Assembly (NCBI RefSeq): GCF_011752065.1
Contig: NZ_JAAIJY010000034.1
Span: 1-32,674, forward strand
Reading direction: 5' to 3'
DNA from: Actinomyces sp. ZJ308
GTDB taxonomy: Bacteria; Actinomycetota; Actinomycetes; Actinomycetales; Actinomycetaceae
DNA length: 32,674 bases
Below, piece after piece: positions 1-7,192 of the stretch. Under the pieces are notes generated by a model. That model saw only the letters and a list, made by a program, of their open reading frames with translations, was not told the origin of the DNA and did no database searches. Within the stretch, counting starts at the first letter, position 1. Each line of letters opens with the position of its first letter. The translations under genes were made by a program, and so were the position numbers.

Positions 1-81
1 CCGCGCCGGGTCGGCCAGTGCCTCCAAGGTCATCCTCGTGGCTCGCTCGCGCAGCTCATCGGGGTACTTCTTCTGTCCCAT
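1..81 (-). CDS. IS3-family transposase OrfA, N-terminus (cut by window edge)
   Basis: Twenty-seven residues are visible, starting at the ATG at 81 and reading MGQKKYPDELRERATRMTLE and onward to the window edge. This is the usual start of the helix-turn-helix OrfA of actinobacterial IS3-family elements, where KYPDELRERA-R-M-LE is conserved. OrfA binds the IS ends and is fused to the DDE catalytic OrfB by frameshifting in this family. The gene reads out of the window to the left. Its upstream IS end lies at 112-133, so only the 5' end of the element is inside the window. The rest of the element cannot be assessed here. Confidence 0.8.
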   Translation of the reverse strand, partial: MGQKKYPDELRERATRMTLEALADPAR

Positions 82-111
82 GACAGTGATCCTTCCGTGT
101 CATCACTGCCT

Positions 112-133
112 CCATCAAACCCGGGGCGATTCA
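112..133. repeat. Left terminal inverted repeat of the IS3-family element
   Basis: Read inward on the minus strand this is TGAATCGCCCCGGGTTTGAT followed by GGAGGC, starting with the TG expected of IS3-family ends. It matches the IS end at 32559-32585 (TGTCAAGCCCCGGGTTTTGT then GGAGGC) over the GCCCCGGGTTT and GGAGGC blocks. The outer boundary is therefore placed at 133. No target duplication can be checked because the other end of this copy lies outside the window. Confidence 0.7.
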
Positions 134-159
134 GTCCTCCCATCGTAGAGGGGAAGGGG

Positions 160-185
160 CCCGCCTCTGGTGTCCCAGAGGCGGG
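160..185 (-). terminator. Perfect hairpin after the small-peptide gene
   Basis: CCCGCCTCTGG (160-170) and CCAGAGGCGGG (175-185) form a perfect 11-bp stem with a 4-nt loop, six bases past the stop codon of the 191-304 gene. On the minus strand the stem is followed by CCCCTTCCCCTCT, which is pyrimidine-rich but not a T run. A factor-independent terminator or a 3' stabilising hairpin are both possible. Confidence 0.55.
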
Positions 186-190
186 GTTGC

Positions 191-304
191 TCACCGCTTA
201 CGACGGTGTCGCCCGCGTCCCGGCCTCAGTAGCCGGAACAGTTCTATGGCTGCTACCATCGAAGGCGGGAGAGCAACCAGGATCCCGACGATCTGCATCA
301 TCAT
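191..304 (-). CDS. Small hydrophobic peptide with basic tail (37 aa), unrecognised
   Basis: The frame encodes a 37-residue peptide starting MMMQIVGILVALPPSMVAAI, continuing ELFRLLRPGR and ending GRHRRKR. A single membrane-spanning segment (about residues 3-25) is followed by a tail with eight Arg/Lys among the last fourteen residues. Three ATG codons in a row start it, at 304, 301 and 298. A strong AGGAGGTGGG ribosome binding site at 311-320 fits them well. A promoter-like sequence (392-419), a perfect hairpin in the leader (327-351) and a perfect hairpin after the stop (160-185) make a complete small transcription unit. The shape resembles type I toxins and holin-like peptides, but there is no recognisable family match, so that role is inference. 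The gene lies outside the neighbouring IS end. Confidence 0.5.
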   Translation of the reverse strand: MMMQIVGILVALPPSMVAAIELFRLLRPGRGRHRRKR

Positions 305-326
305 CGTGATCCCACCTCCTTCCCTT

Positions 327-351
327 GGCCCCCCGGCCCTTCCGGGGGGCC
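327..351 (-). promoter_or_regulatory. Leader hairpin directly upstream of the small-peptide ribosome binding site
   Basis: GGCCCCCCGG (327-336) and CCGGGGGGCC (342-351) form a perfect 10-bp GC stem with a 5-nt loop. In the minus-strand transcript it would fold in the 5' leader, ending six bases before the AGGAGG. It could limit ribosome access or act as an attenuator. On the plus strand it is followed by CTTTACTG and could end a rightward transcript, but no rightward gene is seen. Confidence 0.5.
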
Positions 352-391
352 CTTTACTGTCGTTGGAGATGGTTCCCCAAGCAACAGGACA

Positions 392-419
392 ATTATTCTC
401 CTTTATCTGGTGCTCGCAA
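392..419 (-). promoter_or_regulatory. Candidate promoter of the small-peptide gene
   Basis: On the minus strand TTGCGA (414-419) is followed after 16 bp by AATAAT (392-397), in an unusually AT-rich patch for this genome. Transcription would begin near 385 and give a leader of about 80 nt containing the 327-351 hairpin. Confidence 0.4.
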
Positions 420-460
420 ACTGAGAAAACATGTGATCCTTGGGGATCGTGGTGATGAAT

Positions 461-558
461 GGGGACATTCGACGCCGTCGGGGACATTTTCTCGTGGCCG
501 GGGACATCTCACGCGTGCGGGGACAGAAAACCTGCACCCGTACGCGCGGAATGTCCCC
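461..558. repeat. Periodic palindromic intergenic element, GGGGACA type, copy 1 (4+1 units)
   Basis: GGGGACA occurs at 461, 480, 500 and 519, that is in steps of 19, 20 and 19 bp, followed by one inverted copy, GAATGTCCCC, ending at 558. The last direct unit and the inverted unit delimit a 40-bp core that contains GAAAACCTGCACCCGTACGCG. The same core is found at 3719-3758 and 9113-9152. No open reading frame spans it convincingly. It lies between the small-peptide promoter and the end of the 684-2774 gene. Confidence 0.75.
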
Positions 559-627
559 GGCCGCGTGAGGGGAGCTGTGTGAGAGAAGAGAACACGTAGG
601 CAGGAACATGTAGGCAGCAATGTGGGG

Positions 628-651
628 CGGCCTGCGGCTGACGAGAGGCCG
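628..651 (-). terminator. Weak hairpin downstream of the 684-2774 gene
   Basis: CGGCCT (628-633) and AGGCCG (646-651) can pair about 30 bases past the stop codon. The stem is only 6 bp and lacks a T tract. Just beyond it (591-618) is a 14-bp imperfect tandem repeat, AACACGTAGGCAGG then AACATGTAGGCAGC. Nothing else is seen in this gap. Confidence 0.25.
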
Positions 652-683
652 AGACGCAGCGCGGGACGCCCGGCCGCGCCGAC

Positions 684-2774
684 TCAGGACGCGGGCTTGA
701 AAGCGGTGACCTTTCCGTCGTCCTTGTCGTAGCCGATGATGAGGTCGGGTTTCGCCATGATAAGCGAGTCCCCGCTCTTCCAGTCGATCCCGTTGAACCG
801 GATCTCCTTGCCGGTCTTGACGTTCATGAGCATCTGTATCTCATTGAAATCGCCGCGTTTCCAGGTGGCCAGCTTGGTAACGCTGCCATTCTGAGAAATC
901 GACACACCAGAGGAGCATTGGGGGGAGTCCGAGTCGGAGGAGGAACCGCTGCTGCCGTCGGGCTGAGGGACAGTGATGGACTTACCTTTCTTCGGGCTGA
1001 GCTTGGTGATGCATCCATCGTCGTCGGTTGTCGCTGTCACATCAGCCTTGCTGTAGTCGTTGTCCTTGAAGTAGGTGCGATACTGCTCCGCGGTAATGAG
1101 CTCGTTGTCGCCCAGGACCGGCCTCTCGCCCTCGGTGAGGGTCTCGGAGAAGCTGCTCTGCTTCCTGCCCTTGAGGTCGTAAACCGTCACTTTGTATCGC
1201 GTTGTGGGTGATGAGTCCGAATCCGAGTCGGAATCCTTGTCCTTCTCCTCCTCGAAAGTGCCCCAGCTGTCCTTGAAGTAGATGATGTTCAGGTCGGTGT
1301 TGGCTTTGGATCCCCCGCCCAGGATGAGCGTCTCCCCGTTATCGATGTTGATGACGATGTTGTACAGCCTGACGTAGCGCTTGTTGTTTCGTACCAGAAT
1401 GGTTTCATTGCGTAAGAAGGTGGAGTTTGACGCCTCTCCCGCCCCGGGGATCTCACGCGACCACTTCTGCTTCTGATTCGCGTCCCAGGCCGTGCACTTG
1501 TTGCTCGCCTTGCAGGAGATGGCAATGTCGCCGGCGATCATGGCCGACTTCTCATCACCCCAGGGGGCCGATGAGGTGTTGCCGGATTTCAGGTCAACGA
1601 GGGTGGACTTGTAGACGAGCGTGTCGTCTCCCCAGGCCTGAAAAGCGGGTGCGGTCCCGTAGGATGACCTCAGGTCCTCGTCGTCGAGGGTGGTCTGCCA
1701 CGCCTCCTTCATATTTCCGCCCAGCGGGCTGTAGCCGGTCAGAGTCCCCTCGGTCCTGTCGAATGTAAGAAAATGACTGCCGACGACGTACGGCTGCGCG
1801 TTGGCCGCGACGTCGGCACTCCACGCCTTCTCCGCTCCATTCGCCCAGGATTCCGATGGGATAACGAACTGCGAGGTTGCGTAGACGTTGTTCCTCCACA
1901 GGAAGTACCACGCGGCCACGCCGCCCCCGGTCAGCAGCAGGGCGACCGGCAGGATGATGGCGAGTACCTTGAGACCGCGCCTCTTCCTGGGCTGTGCCTG
2001 CTGCGCAAACGTCGGGGCGCCGTACGCCGGCGCGGCCGACTGGCTCGGACCGTATGCCTGGTCCGGGTCATAAGCCTGCGCCTGCCCCGTGCCGTATCCC
2101 GACGGCGCCCCGCTCTGCCCGTGCGCGTACCCCGCCGGCGCCGCGCTCCGCACCCCGGGCGGCATTGCGGTCTGCTGATCCACGGGCTGGGCCGCAGACT
2201 GCATCGAGGGTGCCGAGTAGGGCTGGACCGACGGCGGCAGGGCAATGGGCTGCGCCACCTGGGACGGATCCTGCGGGAGAGGGCTCTGCTGAGGCTGAGT
2301 CGCCGACCCGTACCCCTGAGGCGCACCCCCGTGCGGCGCCGCCCCGGGCGCGGTCGGCTGGACGCTGCCGTAGCCCTGAGGAACCTGACCATAACCGGAC
2401 CCGGCGGCACCCTGCTGAGGCTGGGTTTCCACGGTCCCCGCAGCCGTCCCCACCGCCATGGTCGGCGCCATCGGGCCGATCTGGCCCGGGGCCTGCGGCT
2501 GCACCGGTTGTCCCGGCTGTGCGGGCGGCGTCGGACCCGCGGCCTGGGAGGCGGCCCGCCCGGCCTGGCGCGCCAGCACCTCCTGGACGACGGCGTCGTC
2601 GGAGCGCTCCAGCATCGCGCGGACCTGGGGCGGGATCGACGGGTTGGTCGCCAGGATCGAGTGCAGGTCGGGGCGGGTGGCGGCGATCCGCTCAAGGTCC
2701 TGAGGCGAGGCGAACCTGCTGAGCGCCGTCGTCGCGTCGTAGTCCCCGGAAGAAGGTGAGTGCCCCGTCGTCAT
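684..2774 (-). CDS. Membrane-anchored protein: LRR-variant N-terminus, P/Q/G-rich linker, one TM, large exported domain
   Basis: About 696 residues. Residues 10-70 contain FASPQDLERIAATRPDLHSI and VRAMLERSDDAVVQEVL, the pattern of the leucine-rich-repeat-variant domain common at the N-terminus of actinobacterial surface proteins. Residues 75-260 are low-complexity, rich in Pro, Gln, Gly and Ala with repeated GYG. A basic stop (RKRRGLK) and one membrane segment (about 268-293) follow. The remaining 400 residues are predicted outside the cell. They contain short repeats such as AWGDDTLVYKST and Ser/Asp-rich linkers that suggest a beta-propeller-like fold, which is inference. The ATG at 2774 is preferred because AGGAG lies just upstream, although the spacing is short. 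An upstream in-frame ATG at 2807 has no ribosome binding site. Function unknown; a cell-envelope sensor or binding protein is possible. Confidence 0.8.
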   Translation of the reverse strand: MTTGHSPSSGDYDATTALSRFASPQDLERIAATRPDLHSILATNPSIPPQVRAMLERSDDAVVQEVLARQAGRAASQAAGPTPPAQPGQPVQPQAPGQIGPMAPTMAVGTAAGTVETQPQQGAAGSGYGQVPQGYGSVQPTAPGAAPHGGAPQGYGSATQPQQSPLPQDPSQVAQPIALPPSVQPYSAPSMQSAAQPVDQQTAMPPGVRSAAPAGYAHGQSGAPSGYGTGQAQAYDPDQAYGPSQSAAPAYGAPTFAQQAQPRKRRGLKVLAIILPVALLLTGGGVAAWYFLWRNNVYATSQFVIPSESWANGAEKAWSADVAANAQPYVVGSHFLTFDRTEGTLTGYSPLGGNMKEAWQTTLDDEDLRSSYGTAPAFQAWGDDTLVYKSTLVDLKSGNTSSAPWGDEKSAMIAGDIAISCKASNKCTAWDANQKQKWSREIPGAGEASNSTFLRNETILVRNNKRYVRLYNIVINIDNGETLILGGGSKANTDLNIIYFKDSWGTFEEEKDKDSDSDSDSSPTTRYKVTVYDLKGRKQSSFSETLTEGERPVLGDNELITAEQYRTYFKDNDYSKADVTATTDDDGCITKLSPKKGKSITVPQPDGSSGSSSDSDSPQCSSGVSISQNGSVTKLATWKRGDFNEIQMLMNVKTGKEIRFNGIDWKSGDSLIMAKPDLIIGYDKDDGKVTAFKPAS

Positions 2775-2879
2775 GTCTCCTGAGCCTAACGGACTGCGCG
2801 GCGCCATATCGCGGAGTCAGACCATCATCAGTACCCGACTCGCCGCCCTGGCGAGGAGGGACGAGGGTCGGCCGACGGC

Positions 2880-3518
2880 TCAGTCGACGATGCCGTAGAG
2901 GCGGTCCCCGGCGTCGCCGAGCCCGGGCACGATGTAGGCGTGCTCGTTGAGCCGCTCGTCGACCCCGGCGGTCACCACCGTGACGTTCGCGCGCCCGCCG
3001 ACCGCCTCCTCCAGCGTCTTGACCCCCTCGGGGGCGGCGATGAGGCAGATCGCGGTGACGTCGCGCGCCCCGCGCTCGAGCAGGTAGTCGATGGCGGCCA
3101 CGAGGGTGTGGCCGGTGGCGAGCATGGGGTCGATGACGAAGCACTGGCGGCCCGAGAGGTCATCGGGCAGGCGGTTGGCGTAGGTCTCCACCTCCAGGGT
3201 GTCCTCGTCGCGCTTCATCCCCAGGAAGCCGACCTCCGCGGTGGGCAGCAGGCGGGTCATGCCCTCCAGCATCCCCAGGCCCGCGCGCAGGATCGGCACG
3301 ACGATCGGCCGCGGGTCGGCCAGCCGGCGGCACTGCGCCAGCGCCACGGGGGTGCGGATCTCCACCTCCTCGGTGCGCACCTCGCGGGTGGCCTCGTAGG
3401 CGAGCAGGGTGACGAGCTCGTCCACCAGCTGGCGGAAGACCGCCGACGGCGTCCTCTCGTCTCGCAGCACGGAGAGCTTGTGGTCGATGAGGGGGTGGTC
3501 GGCAACGTGGAGGCGCAT
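2880..3518 (-). CDS. upp: Uracil phosphoribosyltransferase
   Basis: The 212-residue protein has the full family length. It converts uracil and PRPP to UMP in pyrimidine salvage, in the cytosol. The PRPP-binding loop [11 protein letters not shown] is at residues 128-138, the ILRAGLGM block at 76-83, and the uracil-binding C-terminus [15 protein letters not shown] at 195-209. The start codon has no Shine-Dalgarno sequence. TAGGCT lies exactly six bases upstream of the ATG, so the mRNA is probably leaderless. It is a single gene, with a repeat-filled upstream gap (3519-3831) and a short gap of about 100 bp before the 684-2774 gene. Confidence 0.97.
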   Translation of the reverse strand: MRLHVADHPLIDHKLSVLRDERTPSAVFRQLVDELVTLLAYEATREVRTEEVEIRTPVALAQCRRLADPRPIVVPILRAGLGMLEGMTRLLPTAEVGFLGMKRDEDTLEVETYANRLPDDLSGRQCFVIDPMLATGHTLVAAIDYLLERGARDVTAICLIAAPEGVKTLEEAVGGRANVTVVTAGVDERLNEHAYIVPGLGDAGDRLYGIVD

Positions 3519-3524
3519 GGGGAC

Positions 3525-3530
3525 AGCCTA
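3525..3530 (-). promoter_or_regulatory. -10 element TAGGCT for leaderless upp mRNA
   Basis: TAGGCT fits the actinobacterial TANNNT -10 consensus and ends six bases before the upp ATG. Transcription would then start at or next to the A of the start codon. No Shine-Dalgarno sequence is present. Confidence 0.6.
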
Positions 3531-3659
3531 ATCCCGACGCCGGGCCCACACCGCCCCAACACTGCCCCAACACTGCCCCAACGCCGCGCCGGTCGCCTCC
3601 GCCGGGGTAGCCCGTCGCCGGCCGTGCAGGCCGGGCCGCCCCCTGCGAGCTTTGCGGCC

Positions 3660-3817
3660 GGGGACATTCCACGCGTAGGGGTGCGGCCCGTCGCCGGCCG
3701 GGGACATTCGACGCCGTCGGGGACAGAAATCCTGCACCCGTACGCGCGGAATGTCCCCGCCCGGAGAGAAATGTCCCCGCCTGGAGAGAAATGTCCCCGC
3801 CCGCGCGGAATGTCCCC
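3660..3817. repeat. Periodic palindromic intergenic element, GGGGACA type, copy 2 (largest)
   Basis: Direct GGGGACA units start at 3660, 3700 and 3719. The slot expected near 3680 is degenerate. Inverted ATGTCCCC units end at 3758, 3778, 3798 and 3817, in steps of 20, 20 and 19 bp. The core 3719-3758 is again exactly 40 bp and contains GAAATCCTGCACCCGTACGCG. The outer unit GGGGACATTCCACGCGTA can pair with TACGCGCGGAATGTCCCC. The element fills the 313-bp gap between the end of the broken NYN gene and the upp promoter. Confidence 0.8.
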
Positions 3818-3831
3818 GGCGGTGGTGAGGA

Positions 3832-4517
3832 TCAGGTGTAGTCGTTGCGGTCTCGTGAGGCCTCGAACGAAGAACGGTCGAGGTTGGTGTTCCAGATGCG
3901 ACGGGGGTGCGTAGGCCGCAGGTTTCCACCAGCGAACCTGCCTTGGCGCGCGGCTTCATGGTCGAACCAGGACACTGTCTCGATCCTTGCGACTGTGGAG
4001 TCCTCCGCTCTCATGTCGACGACCGTATCGAGAGTGGGGACAAGGTCGGTGTCGCGAGAGGCCATGATGACGAGATCGATGTCGTGTCGTAGAGCCTGGC
4101 GAAGGCAGGTCAGTGCGACCAGAACGTCAATTCCCTTTTCAACGCCGGGGCCGATGGGGATTTTGCGGTGGTGGACGTCGGTGGCAGGAACCCCCGTTGC
4201 GGTCATCTGAAAGGAGTACTTCAAGCCTCGCAGCTCAACAGTGGCACCGTCTCTGCGCCACTGGTCCGCTTGTGCCGTACAGCGCCGGTGCTGCTCCCAG
4301 TCGTAGTCTGCGTGCGGTAGCCTCGGAACACCAAGACCTTCTCCAGAACCGCGTGAGGGTAACCCTCGCGCTGGAGCTGGTTCCGCCGCCGTATCGCTGT
4401 TTCGGCGAACCTCATGGGGTGGATGAGAGCGCGGTGCTTACTGCTGTGTCGTGCGAAGATATCGTGAGCCGTCAAATGCACGTTCTGATAGTCCATGACG
4501 ATGACTGTCCGCAGCAC
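3832..4517 (-). pseudogene. NYN-domain (PIN-like RNase) protein, broken by a frameshift near 4310
   Basis: The gene starts with GTG at 4517 (AAAGGGGG upstream) and encodes LRTVIVMDYQNVHLTAHDIF, the NYN-domain N-terminus with its first acidic residue, as far as VLVFRGYRTQ. The frame then runs into unrelated sequence and stops at 4221. In the next frame, DYDWEQHRRCTAQADQWRRD then GATVELRGLKYSFQMT continues smoothly into GVEKGIDVLVALTCLRQALR and LVIMASRDTDLVPTLD. This is the second half of the same domain, ending DRNDYT. A one-base deletion or two-base insertion around 4308-4316 explains the break. The intact family has about 225-230 residues and is thought to act on RNA. Either the gene is dead or the base call is wrong. 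Confidence 0.85.
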
Positions 4518-4530
4518 GATGCCCCCTTTG

Positions 4531-4565
4531 AAAAAATCCCCGCCAGCCCTTACGAGCGGCGGGGA
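4531..4565 (-). terminator. Intrinsic terminator of the response-regulator transcript
   Basis: TCCCCGCC (4537-4544) and GGCGGGGA (4558-4565) form a perfect 8-bp stem. On the minus strand it is followed directly by six T residues (4531-4536). It lies about 55 bases after the stop codon of the response-regulator gene. This is the most classical rho-independent terminator in the window. Confidence 0.85.
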
Positions 4566-4621
4566 GCAATGGGAGAAGTCTGCCCCATACGGACCGCGCG
4601 GTCAAGGTGAGGTGACCGTGG

Positions 4622-5521
4622 TCAGGCGCGGGCGTGCAGCCAGGCCAGGACGGCCCGCACGCGCCGGTTCTCCTCGCCCGGCTGCAGGTCCAGTCCCCGG
4701 AAGATATTCGCCACGTGCTTGGCCACCGCCCCGTCGGAGAGCACCAGCCGCTCGGCGATCTGCGCGTTCGACAGCCCCTGCGCCATGAGCTCGAGCACCT
4801 CCTGCTCGCGCCGCGTCAACCGGTCCAGGCCCGCTCCGCCCGATGGCGCGCCCACGATTCCGCCCGACGGCGTCGACGGCGAGGCAGCCCCCGGCGTCGT
4901 CGCCCGGGGGCCGGGCGGTGTGGCGGCCGTGCTCCCCGGTGCGCCGGTGGACGCGCCGAGCTCCGAGCCGGCCGCAGAGCCCGCTGTGGTCCCCGCTGTC
5001 CTCGCTGTTCCGGCGGCCTGCCCGGCCCCGGAGCCGGCGGCGCGGGCGGCCTTCATGAGGTGGGAGACCACCTCCGGGTCGATGACCACCCCTCCGCCCA
5101 CGACGACGTCGAGCGAGTGCAGGAAGTCCGCCACCCGCCCCACGCGCTCCTTGAGCAGGTACCCCACGGCGCCACCCGAGCCGCCGGATCCACCGGGCCC
5201 GGCCGGGGACTCCGTCTCCTCGAGCAGGTCCTGCACGTAGGGCCCGGCCACGTAGGCGCTCAGCACCACCACCGGCAGCCCCGGATGGGCGCGGCGCAGG
5301 TCAATGGCGGCGCGCAGCCCGTCGTCCGTGCCGGTCGGAGGCATCCGCACGTCGGTGACGACGACGTCGGGCAGCTCCCCGGCGGCGGCCAGGCGCTCGA
5401 CCTCCACGCGCAGGGCGTCGGCGTCGGCCACCTGCGCCACGACCTCGTGCCCGGCGGTCGTCAGCAGCCCGGCCAGCCCCTCGCGCAGGAGGGCGGCGTC
5501 GTCGGCCAGCAGGATCCTCAT
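4622..5521 (-). CDS. NarL/LuxR-family response regulator
   Basis: The protein starts MRILLADDAALLREGLAGLL, with the acidic pair of the receiver domain. The phosphoacceptor Asp is in VVTDVRMPP and the conserved Lys in YLLKERV. The C-terminus, LTRREQEVLELMAQGLSNAQ then IAERLVLSDGAVAKHVANIF, is a LuxR-type helix-turn-helix. The receiver and DNA-binding domains are separated by a linker of roughly 70 residues made of Ala, Gly, Ser, Thr and Pro, far longer than usual. The start is uncertain. A GTG at 5680 overlaps the kinase stop (GTGA) and stays in frame, adding 53 low-complexity residues; that would couple translation. I prefer the ATG at 5521 because it begins the conserved domain. It is the partner of the adjacent kinase. 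Confidence 0.9.
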   Translation of the reverse strand: MRILLADDAALLREGLAGLLTTAGHEVVAQVADADALRVEVERLAAAGELPDVVVTDVRMPPTGTDDGLRAAIDLRRAHPGLPVVVLSAYVAGPYVQDLLEETESPAGPGGSGGSGGAVGYLLKERVGRVADFLHSLDVVVGGGVVIDPEVVSHLMKAARAAGSGAGQAAGTARTAGTTAGSAAGSELGASTGAPGSTAATPPGPRATTPGAASPSTPSGGIVGAPSGGAGLDRLTRREQEVLELMAQGLSNAQIAERLVLSDGAVAKHVANIFRGLDLQPGEENRRVRAVLAWLHARA

Positions 5522-5676
5522 GGGGACATCCTGCCTCAGCCGGTCGGGCGGATGCGGGCTGTGGCCACCGGGAACTCCTGTGCCGCCGAGGCCGCCGAGA
5601 CCGGTGGAACTGCCGCGGCCCTTGGAACCGTCAGAGCCACCGGCCCCGTCGGAACCCGCCCGGGCCGGCGGCGCGC

Positions 5677-7179
5677 TCACACCGGGGCCGACGTCGCTGC
5701 CGGTGTGAGCGTTCCCGGCCGGGCCTCCTGGCCCACCGTGTCGCCCACCGTGTCGGCCGCCGAGCCACCTGCCGTGTCGGCCTCCCGATCGGCCTCCTGG
5801 TGATCTCCCTGCTCGTGCGGTCGGTTGTCCGGCTGACCGTCCTCCGCATCCTTCACCTGCTCATCCTCCAGGCCGCCCGCACCCCACGGCGGCGTCAACG
5901 GCGCCGTGATCGTCAGCCGTGTCCCGTTGCCGTCGGGGGAGCTGACCTCCAGGTACCCGCCGATGGACTCCACCCGCTGCGCCATGCCGCGCAGGCCGGT
6001 GGCGTTCTCGCGCCCGGGGTCGGCCCCGCCGCGCCCGTCGTCGGTCACGACGGCGCTCAGGCCGGCTCCCGCGCAGCGCAGCGCGACCGCGGCGCGCTCG
6101 GCCCGCGCGTGCTTGGCGGCGTTCGTGAGCGCCTCGGTCACCGCGAAGTAGACGACCGTCGCCACCGGCTGCGAGATCCGGGCCAGGTCGGCCTCCTCGG
6201 CGTCGACGACGACGCTGGTCGGCAGCGGCGCCCGGCCCGCCAGGTCCCGCAGGGCCGGTGCCAGGCCGCGCTCGGACAGGACCGCCGGGCGGATGCCGTG
6301 CACCGTCTCACGCAGGTCCCGCAGGGCCGCCTCCGCGCGGTCCTGCGCCGCGTCGATCCCCTCCAGCAGCGTGGTCCGGGAGGCGGCGGTGGCGTCGTCA
6401 TCGGGCAGGGACTCGGCGGCCAGGCGCAGCCCGCCCAGGCTCATGGCCAGGGCGACGAGGTCCTGCTGGGCGCCGTCGTGCAGGTCCCGCTCGATGCGGG
6501 TGCGCTCGGCCTCGAAGGCGTCCATGAGGGTGGCGCGGCTGGCCGTGAGGTGACCGACCTCGGCGGTCAGCTGCTCGAGGCGCTGACGCCTGCGCTCACC
6601 CGAGAGCACCTCCACCAGCAGCAGCCGCAGTATCCCGAAGCCCAGGAGTGCCCCGACAGCGAGGGCGAGGCAGACCAACCCGACCGGCACCAGTGGCCAG
6701 CCGGTACCGGGTCCGGTCACCGTCACCTCGATGCCGCCCATGTAGAACCTGCCGGGATTCTCAGGGGAGGTGATGAAAGGTGCCAGGATGCCGGTGAGAG
6801 CCATGGATCCTAGGACCGCGGCTGAGAAGAATGACGCTGTGGACAGCGCCAGACCGCCCAGGCACAGGGGCAGGTCCTGCCGCCAGAACTCCACGTGGGC
6901 CACGCGCGCCAGCAGCCACGGGGTCTTGCGCTCCCCCTCCCTGCGACCGGAGGGGGCGTCCACCCCCAGAGCGCGCGCGACGATGCGCTCCAGCGTCGCC
7001 CCCAGCGGGACCGTCAGGTGGAACAGCAGGATGCTGGGGATGAGGAGGAGGAACTGTGGTAGCCACAGCACGGCGTGCAGGAGCTCCCACCCGATGATGC
7101 CGATCCACCGGCGCCGCTGCTGGTACCAGCGGCGCGGCTGATGCTCGGTGGGTGACACGGTGGAGGACGTTGAGGTCAT
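5677..7179 (-). CDS. Sensor histidine kinase of the NarX/DesK type
   Basis: About 500 residues. Hydrophobic segments at roughly 25-58, 103-136 and 161-191 make an N-terminal membrane sensor. The HisKA_3 dimerisation domain follows, with the phosphorylated His234 in ERDLHDGAQQ. The ATPase domain has an N box (LTNAAKHARA, Asn353), a G box (DDGRGG, 380-385) and a second Gly motif (GLRGMAQRV). The last 70 residues are a hydrophilic Asp/Glu/Gly-rich tail with TADTVGDTVG-like repeats, unusual for the family. The ATG at 7179 is preferred: TAACGT lies seven bases upstream, indicating a leaderless mRNA. The longer upstream frame is Pro/His-rich and unlikely to be protein. It is followed by its response regulator. 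The signal sensed is unknown. Confidence 0.92.
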   Translation of the reverse strand: MTSTSSTVSPTEHQPRRWYQQRRRWIGIIGWELLHAVLWLPQFLLLIPSILLFHLTVPLGATLERIVARALGVDAPSGRREGERKTPWLLARVAHVEFWRQDLPLCLGGLALSTASFFSAAVLGSMALTGILAPFITSPENPGRFYMGGIEVTVTGPGTGWPLVPVGLVCLALAVGALLGFGILRLLLVEVLSGERRRQRLEQLTAEVGHLTASRATLMDAFEAERTRIERDLHDGAQQDLVALAMSLGGLRLAAESLPDDDATAASRTTLLEGIDAAQDRAEAALRDLRETVHGIRPAVLSERGLAPALRDLAGRAPLPTSVVVDAEEADLARISQPVATVVYFAVTEALTNAAKHARAERAAVALRCAGAGLSAVVTDDGRGGADPGRENATGLRGMAQRVESIGGYLEVSSPDGNGTRLTITAPLTPPWGAGGLEDEQVKDAEDGQPDNRPHEQGDHQEADREADTAGGSAADTVGDTVGQEARPGTLTPAATSAPV

Positions 7180-7186
7180 GTCGGCG

Positions 7187-7192
7187 ACGTTA
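7187..7192 (-). promoter_or_regulatory. -10 element TAACGT for the kinase operon
   Basis: TAACGT fits TANNNT and ends seven bases before the kinase ATG at 7179. There is no Shine-Dalgarno sequence between them, so the mRNA is probably leaderless. Confidence 0.5.

Noticed and set aside
3660..3817. CRISPR array
   Set aside because: The units are short, lie about 20 bp apart, occur in both orientations and have no unique 30-40-bp spacers. No cas gene is nearby.
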